Numbered from the stretch's first letter, positions 1 to 10,107 are shown. The stretch is DNA of 64,000 nt from Serratia sp. DD3 (GCF_000496755.2 NZ_AYKS02000016.1:62001-126000), one strand, 5' to 3'. Numbers and translations are program-made. Notes: generated from the sequence alone by a model not told the origin.

Positions 1-174
1 CCCTTCACGCGGCTGTTGCCCAGCGATGCCGGCCACAACAGCATCGGACATTAAAAACAGTTTCAGGCACAGCTCAGGTTGCTGCTCTTTTAAGGTAATA
101 GCCAAACGCAGTGCATTAAACAGTGATTCCTGACCGTAAGCTGCACCATTGGCAATCAGTAACAGGGATGACAT
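1..174 (-). CDS. DsrE/DsrF (YchN-like) family protein, 3' end outside window
   Basis: The N-terminal 58 residues are visible, beginning MSSLLLIANGAAYG, and the frame runs off the left edge. The ANGAAYG start, the ESLFNALRLAI helix and the LFLMSDAV strand match the DsrE/YchN family of small sulfur-relay-like proteins, which form hexamers and often carry a reactive cysteine near the C terminus; that part is not in view. A clear AAGGAG lies at 187-182, seven bases before the ATG, and overlaps the acrR stop codon as TAAGGAG, so the gene is probably co-transcribed and translationally coupled with acrR. Function in this position is unknown; the family call is firm, the role is not. Confidence 0.85.
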   Translation of the reverse strand, partial: MSSLLLIANGAAYGQESLFNALRLAITLKEQQPELCLKLFLMSDAVVAGIAGQQPREG

Positions 175-185
175 AGAAGTTCTCC

Positions 186-851
186 TTATTCAGTTTGTAG
201 GTCTGCCGATAGAGACGATTTTACCCGCAAAGAGGGGCACAGTTGCACCATTTCAAGGAAAACATCCACAAAGGCGCTGGCATCAGCTTTCAGATCAAAA
301 CTTTCTGGCAGAAATAGCCAATTTTCCATCAGCCCTGTGATATAGGCACGTAGTACCACCGCAGCTCGGCGCGTATGCAGATCAGCAGGAAGCTGACCAC
401 GAGCGATGCTATTATGCAGGACCCGTTCGATACGTTCATAGCTTTCAAGGTAAAGCACCTTACGTGCATCATGCACTGGCACCATTTCACCAATAAACTC
501 ACATTTGTGAAAAATGATCTCCATTAAGGCGCGGCGACGACTGTCATCAACTGTCGCAATCAAAACGTAAATCAAAATTTCCTTTAAAATACGTAGTGGA
601 TTATCTGGAAACTTTGTTTGATACTCTAACTCTAAATCCCCTATTTTCGAATCTGATTGCTGCCAAATTTCGTTAAATAGGTCTACCTTATTTTTGAAGT
701 GCCAATAAATTGCACCGCGAGTGACCCCTGCCGCAGTAGCAATATCAGTCAAAGAGGTGGCTGAAACGCCGCGCTCAGAAAACTCTCTCACAGCGGCATC
801 CAGGATCTGTAGTCGCGTTTCTTGTGCTTGTTGTTTAGTTTTTCGTGCCAT
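186..851 (-). CDS. acrR: TetR-family repressor AcrR
   Basis: A TetR-type repressor of 221 residues (E. coli AcrR has 215). Residues about 10-56 form the DNA-binding domain, with the [18 protein letters not shown] helix-turn-helix typical of AcrR; the rest is the ligand-binding helical domain that senses efflux substrates. The gene is divergent from acrA, with a perfect palindromic operator between them. AcrR of this family represses acrAB and itself, and is released by dyes, bile salts and antibiotics. The downstream DsrE-like gene begins 12 bases after the stop. Start ATG at 851 fits the conserved N terminus MARKTKQQA. Confidence 0.97.
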   Translation of the reverse strand: MARKTKQQAQETRLQILDAAVREFSERGVSATSLTDIATAAGVTRGAIYWHFKNKVDLFNEIWQQSDSKIGDLELEYQTKFPDNPLRILKEILIYVLIATVDDSRRRALMEIIFHKCEFIGEMVPVHDARKVLYLESYERIERVLHNSIARGQLPADLHTRRAAVVLRAYITGLMENWLFLPESFDLKADASAFVDVFLEMVQLCPSLRVKSSLSADLQTE

Positions 852-879
852 AGCATTGTTTTTTTAAGAGTGTGTGACT

Positions 880-903
880 TACATACATTCGCGAATGTAT
901 GTA
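880..903. promoter_or_regulatory. AcrR operator palindrome between acrR and acrA
   Basis: A perfect 24-bp inverted repeat whose left half is TACATACATTCG and whose right half is its exact complement. It corresponds in sequence and position to the known AcrR binding site of enteric bacteria, 29 bp before the acrR start and 91 bp before acrA. It should control both divergent promoters. Confidence 0.93.
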
Positions 904-993
904 TTATAGCACCCACAAAATATTAACGCAGCAATGGGTTTTTCAAGCTGTGATCCATTGATCATTTTGAAATCGAACACTTGAGGTTTTTCT

Positions 994-2184
994 ATGAACA
1001 AAAACAGAGGGTTAATGCCTCTGGCGGCAATTATCATGCTTTCAGGCAGCTTAGTGCTTACAGGATGTGACAACAAAGACGCCCAATCCGCTGGTCAACG
1101 CCCAATGCCTTCTGTAGAGGTAGTGACACTGAAAGGAGAGCCGCTCAATATCACAACAGACCTACCTGGCCGTACTGCCGCCTATCGCATTGCCGAAGTT
1201 CGCCCTCAGGTCAATGGCATTATTCTGAAGCGCAACTTTGTTGAAGGCAGTGATATCAAAGCAGGTGTTTCACTGTATCAAATTGATCCCGCCACCTATC
1301 AGGCTGCCTATGACAGCACCAAGGGGGATCTGGCCAAAGCGCAAGCCGCTGCGGATATCGCCCGCCTGACAGTCAACCGTTATAAACCGTTGCTAGGCAC
1401 CAATTACATCAGTAAACAGGACTACGATACCGCCATTTCTAACCAGTTACAGGCCAATGCTGCGGTAGTCGCGGCTAAAGCTGCGGTGGAAAGTGCGCGT
1501 ATTAACCTGGCTTATACCAAGGTGAGCTCGCCGATTTCTGGGCGCATCGGGCTATCTACCGTGACTGAAGGGGCGCTGGTGACCAGTGGTCAGGCTACTG
1601 CACTGTCCACCGTACAACAGTTGGATCCCATGTATGTCGATGTCACCCAATCAAGTAACGATTACCTGCGTTTAAAGCAAGAGCTGGCCGACGGCAGCCT
1701 GCAACAAGAGAACGGTAAAGCCAAAGTAAGATTACTGTTTGAGAACGGGCAAGCGTATGCTCAAGAAGGCACGCTGGAATTCTCCGACGTCACTGTGGAT
1801 GAAACCACCGGTTCTATCACCATCCGCGCTATCTTTCCTAACCCCGATAATACACTGTTACCCGGTATGTTTGTGCGAGCCCGCCTGGATGAAGGGGTGC
1901 GCAACGATGCCTTACTGGTACCACAACAGGGAGTTACCCGTAACCCACGGGGTGAAGCAACCGCACTGGTTGTTGGGGCGAATAATAAAGTGGAGCAGCG
2001 TATCTTGACCGCCGAGCAAGCTATTGGTGATAAATGGCTGGTCACCGCTGGCCTGAAGGCTGGTGACCGCGTGATTGTTACCGGGCTACAAAAGATCAAA
2101 CCCGGGATTGAGGTGAAAGCACAAGAAGTTGATAGCCAGGCAGCCGCACAACCACAGGCACCCTCTGAACCCGCTAAGAAGTGA
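994..2184 (+). CDS. acrA: Multidrug efflux periplasmic adaptor AcrA
   Basis: The membrane-fusion lipoprotein of the AcrAB-TolC pump, 396 residues (E. coli 397). The signal peptide ends in the lipobox LTGC with the lipidated cysteine at residue 25. Then follow the lipoyl-like and alpha-hairpin regions (about 60-210, including the VRPQVNGIILKRNF segment), the beta-barrel domain and the membrane-proximal domain near LVPQQGVTRNPRG. It bridges AcrB in the inner membrane and TolC in the outer membrane. acrB starts 20 bp downstream, so the two form one operon under AcrR. The TTGAGG upstream of ATG 994 supports the start. The C terminus is rich in Ala, Gln and Pro, as in the family. Confidence 0.98.
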   Translation: MNKNRGLMPLAAIIMLSGSLVLTGCDNKDAQSAGQRPMPSVEVVTLKGEPLNITTDLPGRTAAYRIAEVRPQVNGIILKRNFVEGSDIKAGVSLYQIDPATYQAAYDSTKGDLAKAQAAADIARLTVNRYKPLLGTNYISKQDYDTAISNQLQANAAVVAAKAAVESARINLAYTKVSSPISGRIGLSTVTEGALVTSGQATALSTVQQLDPMYVDVTQSSNDYLRLKQELADGSLQQENGKAKVRLLFENGQAYAQEGTLEFSDVTVDETTGSITIRAIFPNPDNTLLPGMFVRARLDEGVRNDALLVPQQGVTRNPRGEATALVVGANNKVEQRILTAEQAIGDKWLVTAGLKAGDRVIVTGLQKIKPGIEVKAQEVDSQAAAQPQAPSEPAKK

Positions 2185-2204
2185 TAAAAAGGAGCCGGTA
2201 ACAC

Positions 2205-5200
2205 ATGGCTAAGTTCTTTATAGATCGCCCCATTTTTGCCTGGGTCATCGCCATCATTATTATGCTGGCGGGTCTCCTGTCAATCGTGAAGCTACCTATT
2301 GCTCAATACCCTACCATTGCGCCGCCCGCAGTGACGATAGCCGCAAACTATCCCGGTGCTGATGCTAAAACCGTGCAGGATAGCGTCACACAGGTTATTG
2401 AACAGAATATGAACGGTGTCGATAATCTGCTGTATATGTCCTCCAGCAGTGACTCGGCAGGCAACGTTCAGATTACCTTGACATTCGACTCAGGTGCCGA
2501 TCCTGATATTGCTCAGGTACAAGTACAAAACAAACTACAACTGGCCATGCCATTGCTGCCACAAGAAGTTCAACAGCAAGGGGTTAGCGTAGAAAAGTCG
2601 AGCAGTAGTTTCTTGATGGTAGCGGGCTTTATTTCTGAAGACGGCAGTATGACTCAGGAAGATATCGCAGACTACGTCGGCTCCAATATCAAAGATCCTA
2701 TCAGTCGTACACCGGGGGTGGGTACTGTTCAGCTCTTTGGTGCTCAGTACGCCATGCGTATCTGGCTAGACCCGAATAAACTGAACAAATTCCAACTGAC
2801 GCCCAGTGATGTCATTGCGGCAATCAAAGTTCAGAACAACCAGATTGCTGGTGGCCAGCTTGGTGGTACACCTCCGGTAAAAGGCCAGCAGTTAAACGCC
2901 TCTATTATTGCCCAAACCCGCCTGAGTTCACCGGAAGAATTCAGCAGAATCCAACTGAAAGTCAATGCAGATGGCTCGCAAGTGCGTCTGAGCGATGTAG
3001 CCAAGGTTGAACTGGGGGGAGAAAGCTATAATGTTATTGCTCGTTACAATGGTAAACCTGCATCAGGTATCGGTATTAAGCTGGCCACGGGCGCCAATGC
3101 GCTCAATACTGCGGCGGCGGTTAAAGCAGAGCTGGGTAAACTGCAACCGTTCTTCCCTGCCAGCTTGCAGGTTGTTTACCCTTATGACACGACGCCTTTC
3201 GTTAAAATATCCATACACGAAGTAGTAAAAACCCTGGTGGAAGCGATCATCCTGGTATTCCTGGTGATGTATCTGTTCCTGCAAAACTTCCGGGCCACGC
3301 TGATCCCTACCATCGCCGTGCCCGTAGTGTTGTTGGGAACATTCGCGATTCTGGCTGTTTTTGGTTACTCGATAAACACCCTGACAATGTTTGGTATGGT
3401 GTTAGCAATCGGCCTGCTGGTGGATGACGCCATCGTGGTGGTGGAAAACGTTGAGCGGATTATGGCTGAAGAGGGGCTTTCGCCCAAAGAAGCCACCAAG
3501 AAATCAATGGAACAGATCCAAGGGGCATTGGTTGGCATCGCCTTGGTGTTGTCTGCGGTATTTATCCCCATGGCTTTCTTCGGTGGGTCAACGGGTGCCA
3601 TTTATCGCCAATTCTCAATCACCATTGTTTCCGCCATGGTGCTATCGGTCTTGGTGGCATTAATCCTGACCCCGGCACTTTGCGCCACCATGCTTAAACC
3701 GATCCCCAAAGGGGATCATGGTATCAACACCGGCTTCTTTGGCTGGTTCAACCGCCTGTTTGAAAAGAGTACCCATCACTATACTGATAGTGTGGCGAAT
3801 ATCCTGCGCAGTACTGGCCGTTACCTGATGGTTTACCTGCTGATCGTCGTGGGTCTGGCTGTGCTGTTTATGCGCCTCCCCTCCTCCTTCCTGCCGGAAG
3901 AAGACCAGGGAATGTTGTTAACGATGGTGCAAATGCCTGCGGGAGCCACCCAGGAACGTACACAGAAAGTATTGGAGGAAGTGAACCATTACTTCCTGAC
4001 CGCAGAAAAAGACAACGTTAACTCGGTATTTACCGTTAACGGTTTCGGTTTCAGCGGCCAGGGGCAGAATACTGGCTTGGCGTTTGTCAGTTTGAAAGAT
4101 TGGTCTGAACGCAGCGGTGCCGCCAATAAAGTACCTGCTATTGTTGGCCGTGCTATGGGGTCATTTTCTCAGATCAAAGATGGCTTGGTGTTTGCCTTTA
4201 ACCTGCCGGCGATCATCGAACTGGGTACCGCCAGCGGTTTTGACTTCCAACTGATCGATCAGGCTAACCTAGGTCATGAAAAGCTGACAGAGGCGCGTAA
4301 CCAGTTACTGGGTATGGCAGCACAGCACCCAGACCTACTGACCGGGATGCGCCCGAATGGTCAGGAGGACACACCGCAATTCAAACTTGATATTGACCAG
4401 GAGAAAGCGCAGGCATTAGGGGTTTCCCTGAACGATATCAACAGTACCATCAGTGCGGCGCTGGGCGGCGCTTATGTTAACGATTTTCTCGATCGAGGTC
4501 GTGTAAAACGCGTTTATGTACAGGCTGATGCCCCATTCCGTATGTTGCCCGAAGACATTAATAAATGGTATGTCCGCGGTAGCAGTGGTCAGATGGTACC
4601 TTTCTCCGCCTTTGCTTCGGCCCATTGGTCATTCGGTTCGCCGCGTCTTGAACGCTATAACGGCCTGCCATCAATGGAAATTATCGGGCAGGCGGTACCT
4701 GGGCGAAGTACTGGTGAAGCAATGGATATGATGGAGCAACTCGCGTCCAAACTGCCAAGCGGTATCGGCTATGACTGGACAGGTATGTCCTATCAGGAAC
4801 GCTTGTCCGGCAGTCAGTCCACCTCACTGTATGTTATCTCACTGATCGTGGTGTTCTTGTGTCTGGCGGCATTGTACGAAAGCTGGTCAATTCCATTCTC
4901 GGTGATGCTGGTTGTCCCTCTTGGGGTGATAGGTGCACTCTTGGCCACCAGCTTTCGTGGGCTGGAAAATGATGTCTATTTCAAGGTTGGCTTACTGACG
5001 ACCATCGGGCTCTCCGCGAAGAACGCCATATTGATTGTAGAATTTGCTAAAGACCTCATGGATAAAGAAGGTAAGGGGCTAATTGAATCAACGTTGGAAG
5101 CGGTACGTATGCGTCTGCGCCCCATCCTGATGACATCATTGGCCTTTATCCTGGGTGTTATGCCACTGGTTGTTAGTAGTGGTGCTGGTTCCGGTGCCCA

Positions 5201-5351
5201 GAATGCGGTAGGTACCGGGGTAATGGGTGGGATGGTTACCGCAACAGTATTGGCCATCTTCTTTGTTCCGGTGTTCTTTGTGGTGGTTCGCCGCCGTTTC
5301 AGTAAAAAGAGCGAAGACCTGGATCATAGCCACCCTATTGACCGTCAATAA
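2205..5351 (+). CDS. acrB: RND multidrug efflux transporter AcrB
   Basis: A 1048-residue RND proton/drug antiporter (E. coli AcrB has 1049). It has 12 transmembrane helices in two repeats, each followed by a large periplasmic porter/docking loop; the first helix is at about 10-28. The proton-relay aspartates are present as D407 and D408 in [18 protein letters not shown]. The protein is a trimer that takes drugs, dyes, detergents and bile salts from the periplasm and inner membrane and exports them through TolC. It is the second gene of the acrAB operon, with GGAG 9-12 bases before ATG 2205. No defects are visible. Confidence 0.98.
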   Translation: MAKFFIDRPIFAWVIAIIIMLAGLLSIVKLPIAQYPTIAPPAVTIAANYPGADAKTVQDSVTQVIEQNMNGVDNLLYMSSSSDSAGNVQITLTFDSGADPDIAQVQVQNKLQLAMPLLPQEVQQQGVSVEKSSSSFLMVAGFISEDGSMTQEDIADYVGSNIKDPISRTPGVGTVQLFGAQYAMRIWLDPNKLNKFQLTPSDVIAAIKVQNNQIAGGQLGGTPPVKGQQLNASIIAQTRLSSPEEFSRIQLKVNADGSQVRLSDVAKVELGGESYNVIARYNGKPASGIGIKLATGANALNTAAAVKAELGKLQPFFPASLQVVYPYDTTPFVKISIHEVVKTLVEAIILVFLVMYLFLQNFRATLIPTIAVPVVLLGTFAILAVFGYSINTLTMFGMVLAIGLLVDDAIVVVENVERIMAEEGLSPKEATKKSMEQIQGALVGIALVLSAVFIPMAFFGGSTGAIYRQFSITIVSAMVLSVLVALILTPALCATMLKPIPKGDHGINTGFFGWFNRLFEKSTHHYTDSVANILRSTGRYLMVYLLIVVGLAVLFMRLPSSFLPEEDQGMLLTMVQMPAGATQERTQKVLEEVNHYFLTAEKDNVNSVFTVNGFGFSGQGQNTGLAFVSLKDWSERSGAANKVPAIVGRAMGSFSQIKDGLVFAFNLPAIIELGTASGFDFQLIDQANLGHEKLTEARNQLLGMAAQHPDLLTGMRPNGQEDTPQFKLDIDQEKAQALGVSLNDINSTISAALGGAYVNDFLDRGRVKRVYVQADAPFRMLPEDINKWYVRGSSGQMVPFSAFASAHWSFGSPRLERYNGLPSMEIIGQAVPGRSTGEAMDMMEQLASKLPSGIGYDWTGMSYQERLSGSQSTSLYVISLIVVFLCLAALYESWSIPFSVMLVVPLGVIGALLATSFRGLENDVYFKVGLLTTIGLSAKNAILIVEFAKDLMDKEGKGLIESTLEAVRMRLRPILMTSLAFILGVMPLVVSSGAGSGAQNAVGTGVMGGMVTATVLAIFFVPVFFVVVRRRFSKKSEDLDHSHPIDRQ

Positions 5352-5880
5352 TCATTTTTGTTGTTCATCCACTGAGGCCGCCCATGCGGTCTCAGTGGAT
5401 GATAAGACGATGTCCGCGCAACGTTACTCGGCTCTTTCATCAGCTTCGCTCCTTTCGTAGCCGCTGCAAACCACTCTAGTTATTTCAGGTATAGATTAAA
5501 GTTCTATTCAAAAAATGTTCACCACATTGAAATAACATTAGTTTTTTTGATATTAGAAAGTTCTGCAATAAAAATCAGCTATGCGTTATAATTATGATTA
5601 AATCATTTTCAACACTGGCTTGGATATCTGTAGTCAGGGTTACATTAGCACACAATAACTCGCTACCTAACCAACAATGACCTCAGCACGAGACACATAA
5701 ACAATAACGGCGAGTAAATTGTAAATTTCCGTAATATCAACAAACCAGATTGCAAGTAATGGTTTATATTTATGGTACCAAGCGATTATTGACCCAGTGT
5801 TAAATTTTGCAAAAAATGATGTAGCTTCATGTACTCACAGCGTGTTATCGGCACCGAAATTAAGGCTGACGGGAGGCGAT
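5352..5880. other. Intergenic region acrB-tomB
   Basis: Apart from the hairpin after acrB, this 529-bp AT-rich stretch holds no gene that I can support. A perfect TATAAT at 5587-5592 could be the -10 box of a tomB-hha promoter, with a long leader of about 280 bases, but the -35 is poor. An in-frame ATG at 5797 would give tomB a 28-residue extension with no family match and no ribosome binding site. Confidence 0.5.
5367..5400 (+). terminator. Hairpin downstream of acrB
   Basis: A 14-bp stem (ATCCACTGAGGCCG against CGGTCTCAGTGGAT, one G-T wobble) with a 6-base loop, starting 16 bp after the acrB stop. It lacks a clear T-run, so intrinsic termination is likely but not certain. Confidence 0.55.
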
Positions 5881-6249
5881 ATGGATGAGTATTCAACTAA
5901 GCAGCATGATATTGCTCAGCTTAAATTCCTGTGTGAGAGCTTGTATGATCAGGGCATTGCCACCTTGGGGGACAGTCAGCGTGGCTGGGTTAACGATCCA
6001 ACATCTAGCGACAATCTTCAGCTTAATGACTTGATTGAGCATATTGCTTCTTTTGTAATAAGTTTTAAAATTAAATACATGGATGAAAATGATTTATCAG
6101 CATTGGTTGAAGAGTATCTGGATGATACCTATACCGTGTTCAGCAGCTTTAGTATTAATAATGCTGACCTGCATCGCTGGCAGGAAACCAAAATGCGAAC
6201 TTTCAGAATGCTCTCAGGAGAAAGCATTTGTACCACGATAAAAACTTAG
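5881..6249 (+). CDS. tomB: Hha toxicity modulator / biofilm regulator TomB
   Basis: A small acidic cytoplasmic protein of 122 residues (E. coli TomB has 124), beginning [20 protein letters not shown]. TomB is the antitoxin-like partner of Hha: it counteracts Hha effects and influences biofilm and fimbrial expression. A GGGAGG sits four bases before ATG 5881, which decides the start over the upstream ATG at 5797. The partner gene hha follows 49 bp downstream on the same strand, the usual tomB-hha operon. The [11 protein letters not shown] ending resembles other enteric members. Confidence 0.95.
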   Translation: MDEYSTKQHDIAQLKFLCESLYDQGIATLGDSQRGWVNDPTSSDNLQLNDLIEHIASFVISFKIKYMDENDLSALVEEYLDDTYTVFSSFSINNADLHRWQETKMRTFRMLSGESICTTIKT

Positions 6250-6298
6250 GGATAATTCACCTCGATTATTTGTGTTATTTTTAAGATTAAAGGTTACC

Positions 6299-6502
6299 AT
6301 GACAAAAATTGACTATCTGATGCGCTTACGTAAATGCACGACCATTGACACTCTCGAACGTGTCATTGAAAAGAATAAATATGAACTCTCTAACAACGAG
6401 TTGGAACTGTTTTACTCTGCTGCAGACCACCGCCTTGCCGAACTGACCATGAACAAGTTGTACGATAAAATCCCCGTTGCCGTTTGGAAGTTCGTAAGAT
6501 AA
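6299..6502 (+). CDS. hha: Hemolysin expression modulator Hha/YmoA
   Basis: A 67-residue all-helical protein, [13 protein letters not shown] to VWKFVR. The length equals that of Yersinia YmoA and is five shorter than E. coli Hha. Hha binds the H-NS oligomerization domain and adjusts silencing of horizontally acquired and temperature-regulated genes; it also acts as a toxin neutralized by TomB. The AAAGG before ATG 6299 is a fair ribosome binding site; an in-frame ATG at 6272 would add nine unrelated residues and is rejected. The gene is second in the tomB-hha pair. Confidence 0.96.
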   Translation: MTKIDYLMRLRKCTTIDTLERVIEKNKYELSNNELELFYSAADHRLAELTMNKLYDKIPVAVWKFVR

Positions 6503-6573
6503 TCATTTTAAAGCATAATAAACTGCTGGCTTTCTGATTGCAGGAACCGGAACAAACTCCGTGAATGGATTTC

Positions 6574-6705
6574 GATATACTCGTCATCCTTCAAGTAGCC
6601 TGGGTGTTGGCTGTGTTAGCTCGCACCAGTCACATAGTTGCCTATGCTCCTAGCAACTATTGAACTTGCCACCTAGATGCAACTCGAATTATTTCGAGCG
6701 TATAT
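6574..6705. repeat. ERIC-like intergenic repeat, copy A
   Basis: About 132 bp between hha and ffs. It starts GATATACTCGTCATCCTTCAA and ends in the family terminus GCAACTCGAATTATTTCG. The inside carries an ERIC-like core (CAGTCACATAGTTGCCTATGCTCCT can be read across 6625-6655). The ends are imperfect inverted repeats. Confidence 0.75.
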
Positions 6706-6794
6706 TGTTCCTGCAAATTGAATCGGCGCGAATTATTTTGGGGATAAGCTGGAAGTAGACAGTAGATATGATGCAGCCTGTCAAGGCTCAAATT

Positions 6795-6907
6795 GGTGGG
6801 GGCCCTGCCAGCTACATCCCGGCACACACGTCACTCGCTGCGGCTGCTTCCTTCCGGACCTGACCGAGTTCACAAGTTAGTGTTGCGGGAGAACCAACAG
6901 GGCCCCC
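6795..6907 (-). ncRNA. ffs: 4.5S RNA of the signal recognition particle
   Basis: The reverse strand reads GGGGGCCCTGTTGGTTCTCC at the 5' end and ends in GCAGGGCCCCCACC, with the universally conserved SRP loop GGTCCGGAAGGAAGCAGCC in the middle. The 113-nt length and both arms match enteric 4.5S RNA. It forms a long hairpin that binds Ffh to make the bacterial SRP, which targets inner-membrane proteins co-translationally. The neighbouring atl gene is also next to ffs in E. coli. Confidence 0.98.
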
Positions 6908-7124
6908 ATTGACGACTTCATTCACTATGACAGTTTCACTGCCATTGACTACGAAGCGGTGGGCATTATCGGTGATGGCCCATTAAATAGCAAGCCATCC
7001 ACTGACCAACCGCTGTTTTCTTACCCATTCCGGTTATGGCACACTTGCCTCCTGGATACCTACGCCCGCTACCATGGGATTGACTGTAATCTCAATGAGC
7101 AGGGAGAGAACAGGAACAACAGCA

Positions 7125-7439
7125 ATGACCACAGAACGTGCCTCTTTCAGTCAGCGAGTATTTCATATCGTCGCGGCTATTCCTTACGGTAAAGTCACCA
7201 CCTATGGTGCAGTCGCGCAATTGGCTGGTTCACCACGTGCAGCTCGTCAGGTCGGTGGGGTGTTATGCCGTTTGCCTGAAGGCAGTACCCTACCCTGGCA
7301 CCGGGTAGTGAACCGCTATGGGCAAATTTCATTACAGGATGACGACTTTCAACGCCAAAAACAGGCACTGCTTGCCGAGGGAGTCATTTTTGGTCCCAGC
7401 CATACTATTGATTTGCAGCACTATGGTTGGCGCTGGTAG
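7125..7439 (+). CDS. atl: Alkyltransferase-like protein Atl (YbaZ)
   Basis: A 104-residue member of the alkyltransferase-like family. It resembles the C-terminal domain of O6-alkylguanine-DNA alkyltransferase, with the DNA-binding helix segment [13 protein letters not shown], and has PWHRV where true alkyltransferases have the reactive-cysteine motif PCHRV. It therefore binds O6-alkylguanine lesions without repairing them and flags them for nucleotide excision repair. ATG 7125 has AGGAAC eight bases upstream and gives [13 protein letters not shown]; an in-frame start at 7074 would add residues with no family support. The gene ends 89 bp before tesB. Confidence 0.93.
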   Translation: MTTERASFSQRVFHIVAAIPYGKVTTYGAVAQLAGSPRAARQVGGVLCRLPEGSTLPWHRVVNRYGQISLQDDDFQRQKQALLAEGVIFGPSHTIDLQHYGWRW

Positions 7440-7528
7440 GTATCTTTCAGTTCGACCATAATAGGACAGGTGACGGCGGTATCCCAATATTCAGTGCACT
7501 TACCAACCATCAAGAGGATCACTACATT

Positions 7529-8392
7529 ATGAGCCAGGCGCTGCAAAATCTCCTTGCCCTGCTGGATCTGGAGAAAATTGAAGAAGGCTTATTTCGCGGC
7601 CAAAGTGAAGATCTGGGGTTGCGTCAGGTCTTTGGCGGTCAGGTAGTGGGTCAAGCCCTCTACGCCGCCAAGCAAACCGTTGCGGTAGAACGCAGCGTTC
7701 ACTCCTTTCATAGTTACTTTCTGCGCCCGGGAGACAGCAGCAAGCCGATCATTTATGACGTGGAAAACCTGCGCGACGGTAACAGTTTTAGCGCACGCCG
7801 CATCAGTGCCATTCAACATGGCAAACCTATTTTCTATATGACCGCTTCTTTCCAAAGTGGCGAACAAGGCTTTGAGCACCAGAACGCTATGCCGGACGTG
7901 CCACCACCGGAAGGGTTAATGTCGGAATCGGACATCGCACAGAAGTTGGCCTATATGTTGCCAGAAAAAGTTCGTGAAAAATTTGTCGCCCCAAAACCGA
8001 TTGAAATGCGCCCGGTAAAATTCCATAACCCACTCAAGGGCAGTATAGAAGAGCCCACCCGCCAGGTCTGGTTCCGTGCCAATGGCACAATGCCAGATGA
8101 CTTGCGTATCCATCAATATCTGCTTGGCTATGCTTCTGACTTCAATTTTTTACCCACAGCACTGCAGCCCCATGGTATTGGCTTCCTTGAGCCAGGTATG
8201 CAGATTGCCACTATTGATCACTCAATGTGGTTCCACCGCCCATTCCGCATGGACGATTGGTTGCTCTATGTGGTGGATAGCCCTTCCGCCTCCGGTGCCC
8301 GTGGCTTTGTTCGTGGTCAATTCTATACTCGTGATGGTGTGCTGGTTGCCAGCACAGTACAAGAAGGTGTGCTGCGCCAGCATGATGCCTAA
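7529..8392 (+). CDS. tesB: Acyl-CoA thioesterase II
   Basis: A double-hotdog thioesterase of 287 residues (E. coli TesB 286). It hydrolyses medium- and long-chain acyl-CoA and 3-hydroxyacyl-CoA in the cytoplasm. Typical segments are [13 protein letters not shown] near the N terminus, [26 protein letters not shown] with the catalytic aspartate, and [22 protein letters not shown] lies about ten bases before ATG 7529, so the longer frame from 7427 is not used. The gene converges on amtB with a perfect hairpin between them. E. coli has ybaY between atl and tesB; it is absent here. Confidence 0.97.
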   Translation: MSQALQNLLALLDLEKIEEGLFRGQSEDLGLRQVFGGQVVGQALYAAKQTVAVERSVHSFHSYFLRPGDSSKPIIYDVENLRDGNSFSARRISAIQHGKPIFYMTASFQSGEQGFEHQNAMPDVPPPEGLMSESDIAQKLAYMLPEKVREKFVAPKPIEMRPVKFHNPLKGSIEEPTRQVWFRANGTMPDDLRIHQYLLGYASDFNFLPTALQPHGIGFLEPGMQIATIDHSMWFHRPFRMDDWLLYVVDSPSASGARGFVRGQFYTRDGVLVASTVQEGVLRQHDA

Positions 8393-8395
8393 ATA

Positions 8396-8422
8396 ACGAT
8401 GGGTGCCTCAGGCACCCATCGT
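8396..8422. terminator. Bidirectional hairpin between tesB and amtB
   Basis: A perfect 12-bp stem (ACGATGGGTGCC, three-base loop, complement) directly after the tesB stop and before the amtB stop on the other strand. There is no strong T-run, but the position between convergent genes supports terminator function. Confidence 0.75.
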
Positions 8423-8444
8423 CAATCCAACAGCGTAGTCCAAT

Positions 8445-9731
8445 TTACTGGTTATAAGCATTTTCGCCATGGCTGTTAACATCTAATCCTTCACGCTCTT
8501 GTTCTTCTGGTACCCGCAGCCCAACAGCTATATCCGCGACTTTAAAAGCAATAAAGGCAGCAATACTTGACCACACTAACGTCACAATAACACTCAACAG
8601 CTGTATCCATATTTGGTGGCCCATGGTCACACCGGGTGCATAGCCGGTTCCCCCCAGTGATGAAGCGGTAAACACGCCAGTCAGCAAACACCCGACAATG
8701 CCACAAACGCCATGAACACCAAATACATCACAGGTATCGTCCACTTTCAGCCATTTCTTCAGCGTCACTACCCCCCACAAACCAGATACACCGGCTACCA
8801 GGCCAATAATCAATGCACCACCAATACCCACAGTCCCCGCTGCCGGGGTAACCGCAACCAAACCGGCAATACAGCCAGAACAGGCACCTAATAGTGAGGG
8901 CTTACCTCGCAGTATCCACTCGGCAAAGGTCCAAGAGAGAATCGCCCCTGCCGTTGCTATCATGGTGTTGAGAAATGCCAGCGCCGCAACACCGTTAGCC
9001 GCGCCAGCTGAACCTGCATTAAAACCAAACCAACCGATGTACAGAATAGAAGCGCCAGTAAATACCATGGGTAAGTTATGTGGCTTGAACGCCTCTTTGC
9101 CAAAACCAGCCCGTTTACCCAGCAGGTAAGCGCCCACCAACCCGGCACTGGCCGCATTGATATGCACCACCGTGCCGCCAGCAAAATCCAGTGCACCATC
9201 CGTTGCCAGTAATCCGCCCCCCCATACCATATGGGCTATTGGCAAGTAGGAAATCGTGAACCAGATGGCAGAGAAAATGATCACAGCGGAAAAGCGAATA
9301 CGCTCAGCAAACCCACCAACCACCAGCGCCACCGTAATACAGGCAAAAGAAGCCTGAAAAGCAACGTGGATCAATTGGCTGAATGTACCGGTCACACTGT
9401 CCAAGCCAATACCTCTGAGCATCAGCGTCTGAAAACCACCAAAGAAGGCGTTACCTTCACTGAACGCCAGCGTGTAGCCAAAAATGACCCATAACACGCA
9501 CACCAAAGCGAAAGTCACGGTAACTTGTGTCAACAGTGAAAGTACATTCTTGCCACGCAGTAAACCGCCATAAAACAGCGCAATACCGGGCAACGTCATA
9601 AATAGCACTAACGCGGTACAAATCATCATAAACGCGTTATCAGCCTTGTCTGCTATCGCCGGTGCTGCCAGAGCCCAGGAAGGGGTCAGCGTTATCGCAC
9701 TTAGGCCTAACACGGATAAAAGTCTTTTCAT
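8445..9731 (-). CDS. amtB: Ammonium transporter AmtB
   Basis: An inner-membrane ammonium channel of 428 residues, equal to E. coli AmtB. A cleavable signal peptide (MKRLLSVLGLSAITLTPSWA) is followed by 11 transmembrane helices; the conserved GGLLRGKN, FAGGTVVHINAAS and DDTCDVFGVHGVCG stretches carry the pore histidines. The trimer conducts ammonia under nitrogen limitation and is blocked by unmodified GlnK. glnK lies 37 bp upstream in the same operon. ATG 9731 was chosen because it starts the signal peptide; the frame extends 40 codons further without support. Confidence 0.98.
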   Translation of the reverse strand: MKRLLSVLGLSAITLTPSWALAAPAIADKADNAFMMICTALVLFMTLPGIALFYGGLLRGKNVLSLLTQVTVTFALVCVLWVIFGYTLAFSEGNAFFGGFQTLMLRGIGLDSVTGTFSQLIHVAFQASFACITVALVVGGFAERIRFSAVIIFSAIWFTISYLPIAHMVWGGGLLATDGALDFAGGTVVHINAASAGLVGAYLLGKRAGFGKEAFKPHNLPMVFTGASILYIGWFGFNAGSAGAANGVAALAFLNTMIATAGAILSWTFAEWILRGKPSLLGACSGCIAGLVAVTPAAGTVGIGGALIIGLVAGVSGLWGVVTLKKWLKVDDTCDVFGVHGVCGIVGCLLTGVFTASSLGGTGYAPGVTMGHQIWIQLLSVIVTLVWSSIAAFIAFKVADIAVGLRVPEEQEREGLDVNSHGENAYNQ

Positions 9732-9768
9732 AATCACCCCATCCCCATTCAATTGACTAACCCGGTCA

Positions 9769-10107
9769 TTACAGTGCAGATTCGTCTGTCTCACCCGTGC
9801 GGATACGAATAACACGTTGCAATTCAGTAACAAAAATTTTGCCATCGCCAATTTTGCCGGTGTAGGCCGCTTGGCTAATCACATCCACCACTTCGTCGAG
9901 CTGGTCATCCGCAATGGCAATGTCAATTTTGACTTTAGGTAAGAAGTTGACGCTATATTCTGCTCCCCGATAAAGCTCAGCGTGACCTTTCTGGCGTCCA
10001 AACCCTTTAACTTCAGTCACAGTCATCCCCTGAACGCCTATAGATGATAAGGCTTCACGCACGTCCTCTAGTTTGAACGGTTTAATCACCACAGTAACCA
10101 GCTTCAT
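9769..10107 (-). CDS. glnK: Nitrogen regulatory PII protein GlnK
   Basis: A PII signal protein of 112 residues starting [16 protein letters not shown]. The T-loop carries the uridylylation site Y51 in [12 protein letters not shown]; the GDGKIFV B-loop binds ATP or ADP together with 2-oxoglutarate. It caps the AmtB trimer when nitrogen is sufficient and tunes NtrB and GlnE activity. GGAG seven bases upstream supports ATG 10107 over the in-frame codon at 10122. It heads the glnK-amtB operon, with a sigma54 promoter and an NtrC site upstream. Confidence 0.98.
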   Translation of the reverse strand: MKLVTVVIKPFKLEDVREALSSIGVQGMTVTEVKGFGRQKGHAELYRGAEYSVNFLPKVKIDIAIADDQLDEVVDVISQAAYTGKIGDGKIFVTELQRVIRIRTGETDESAL

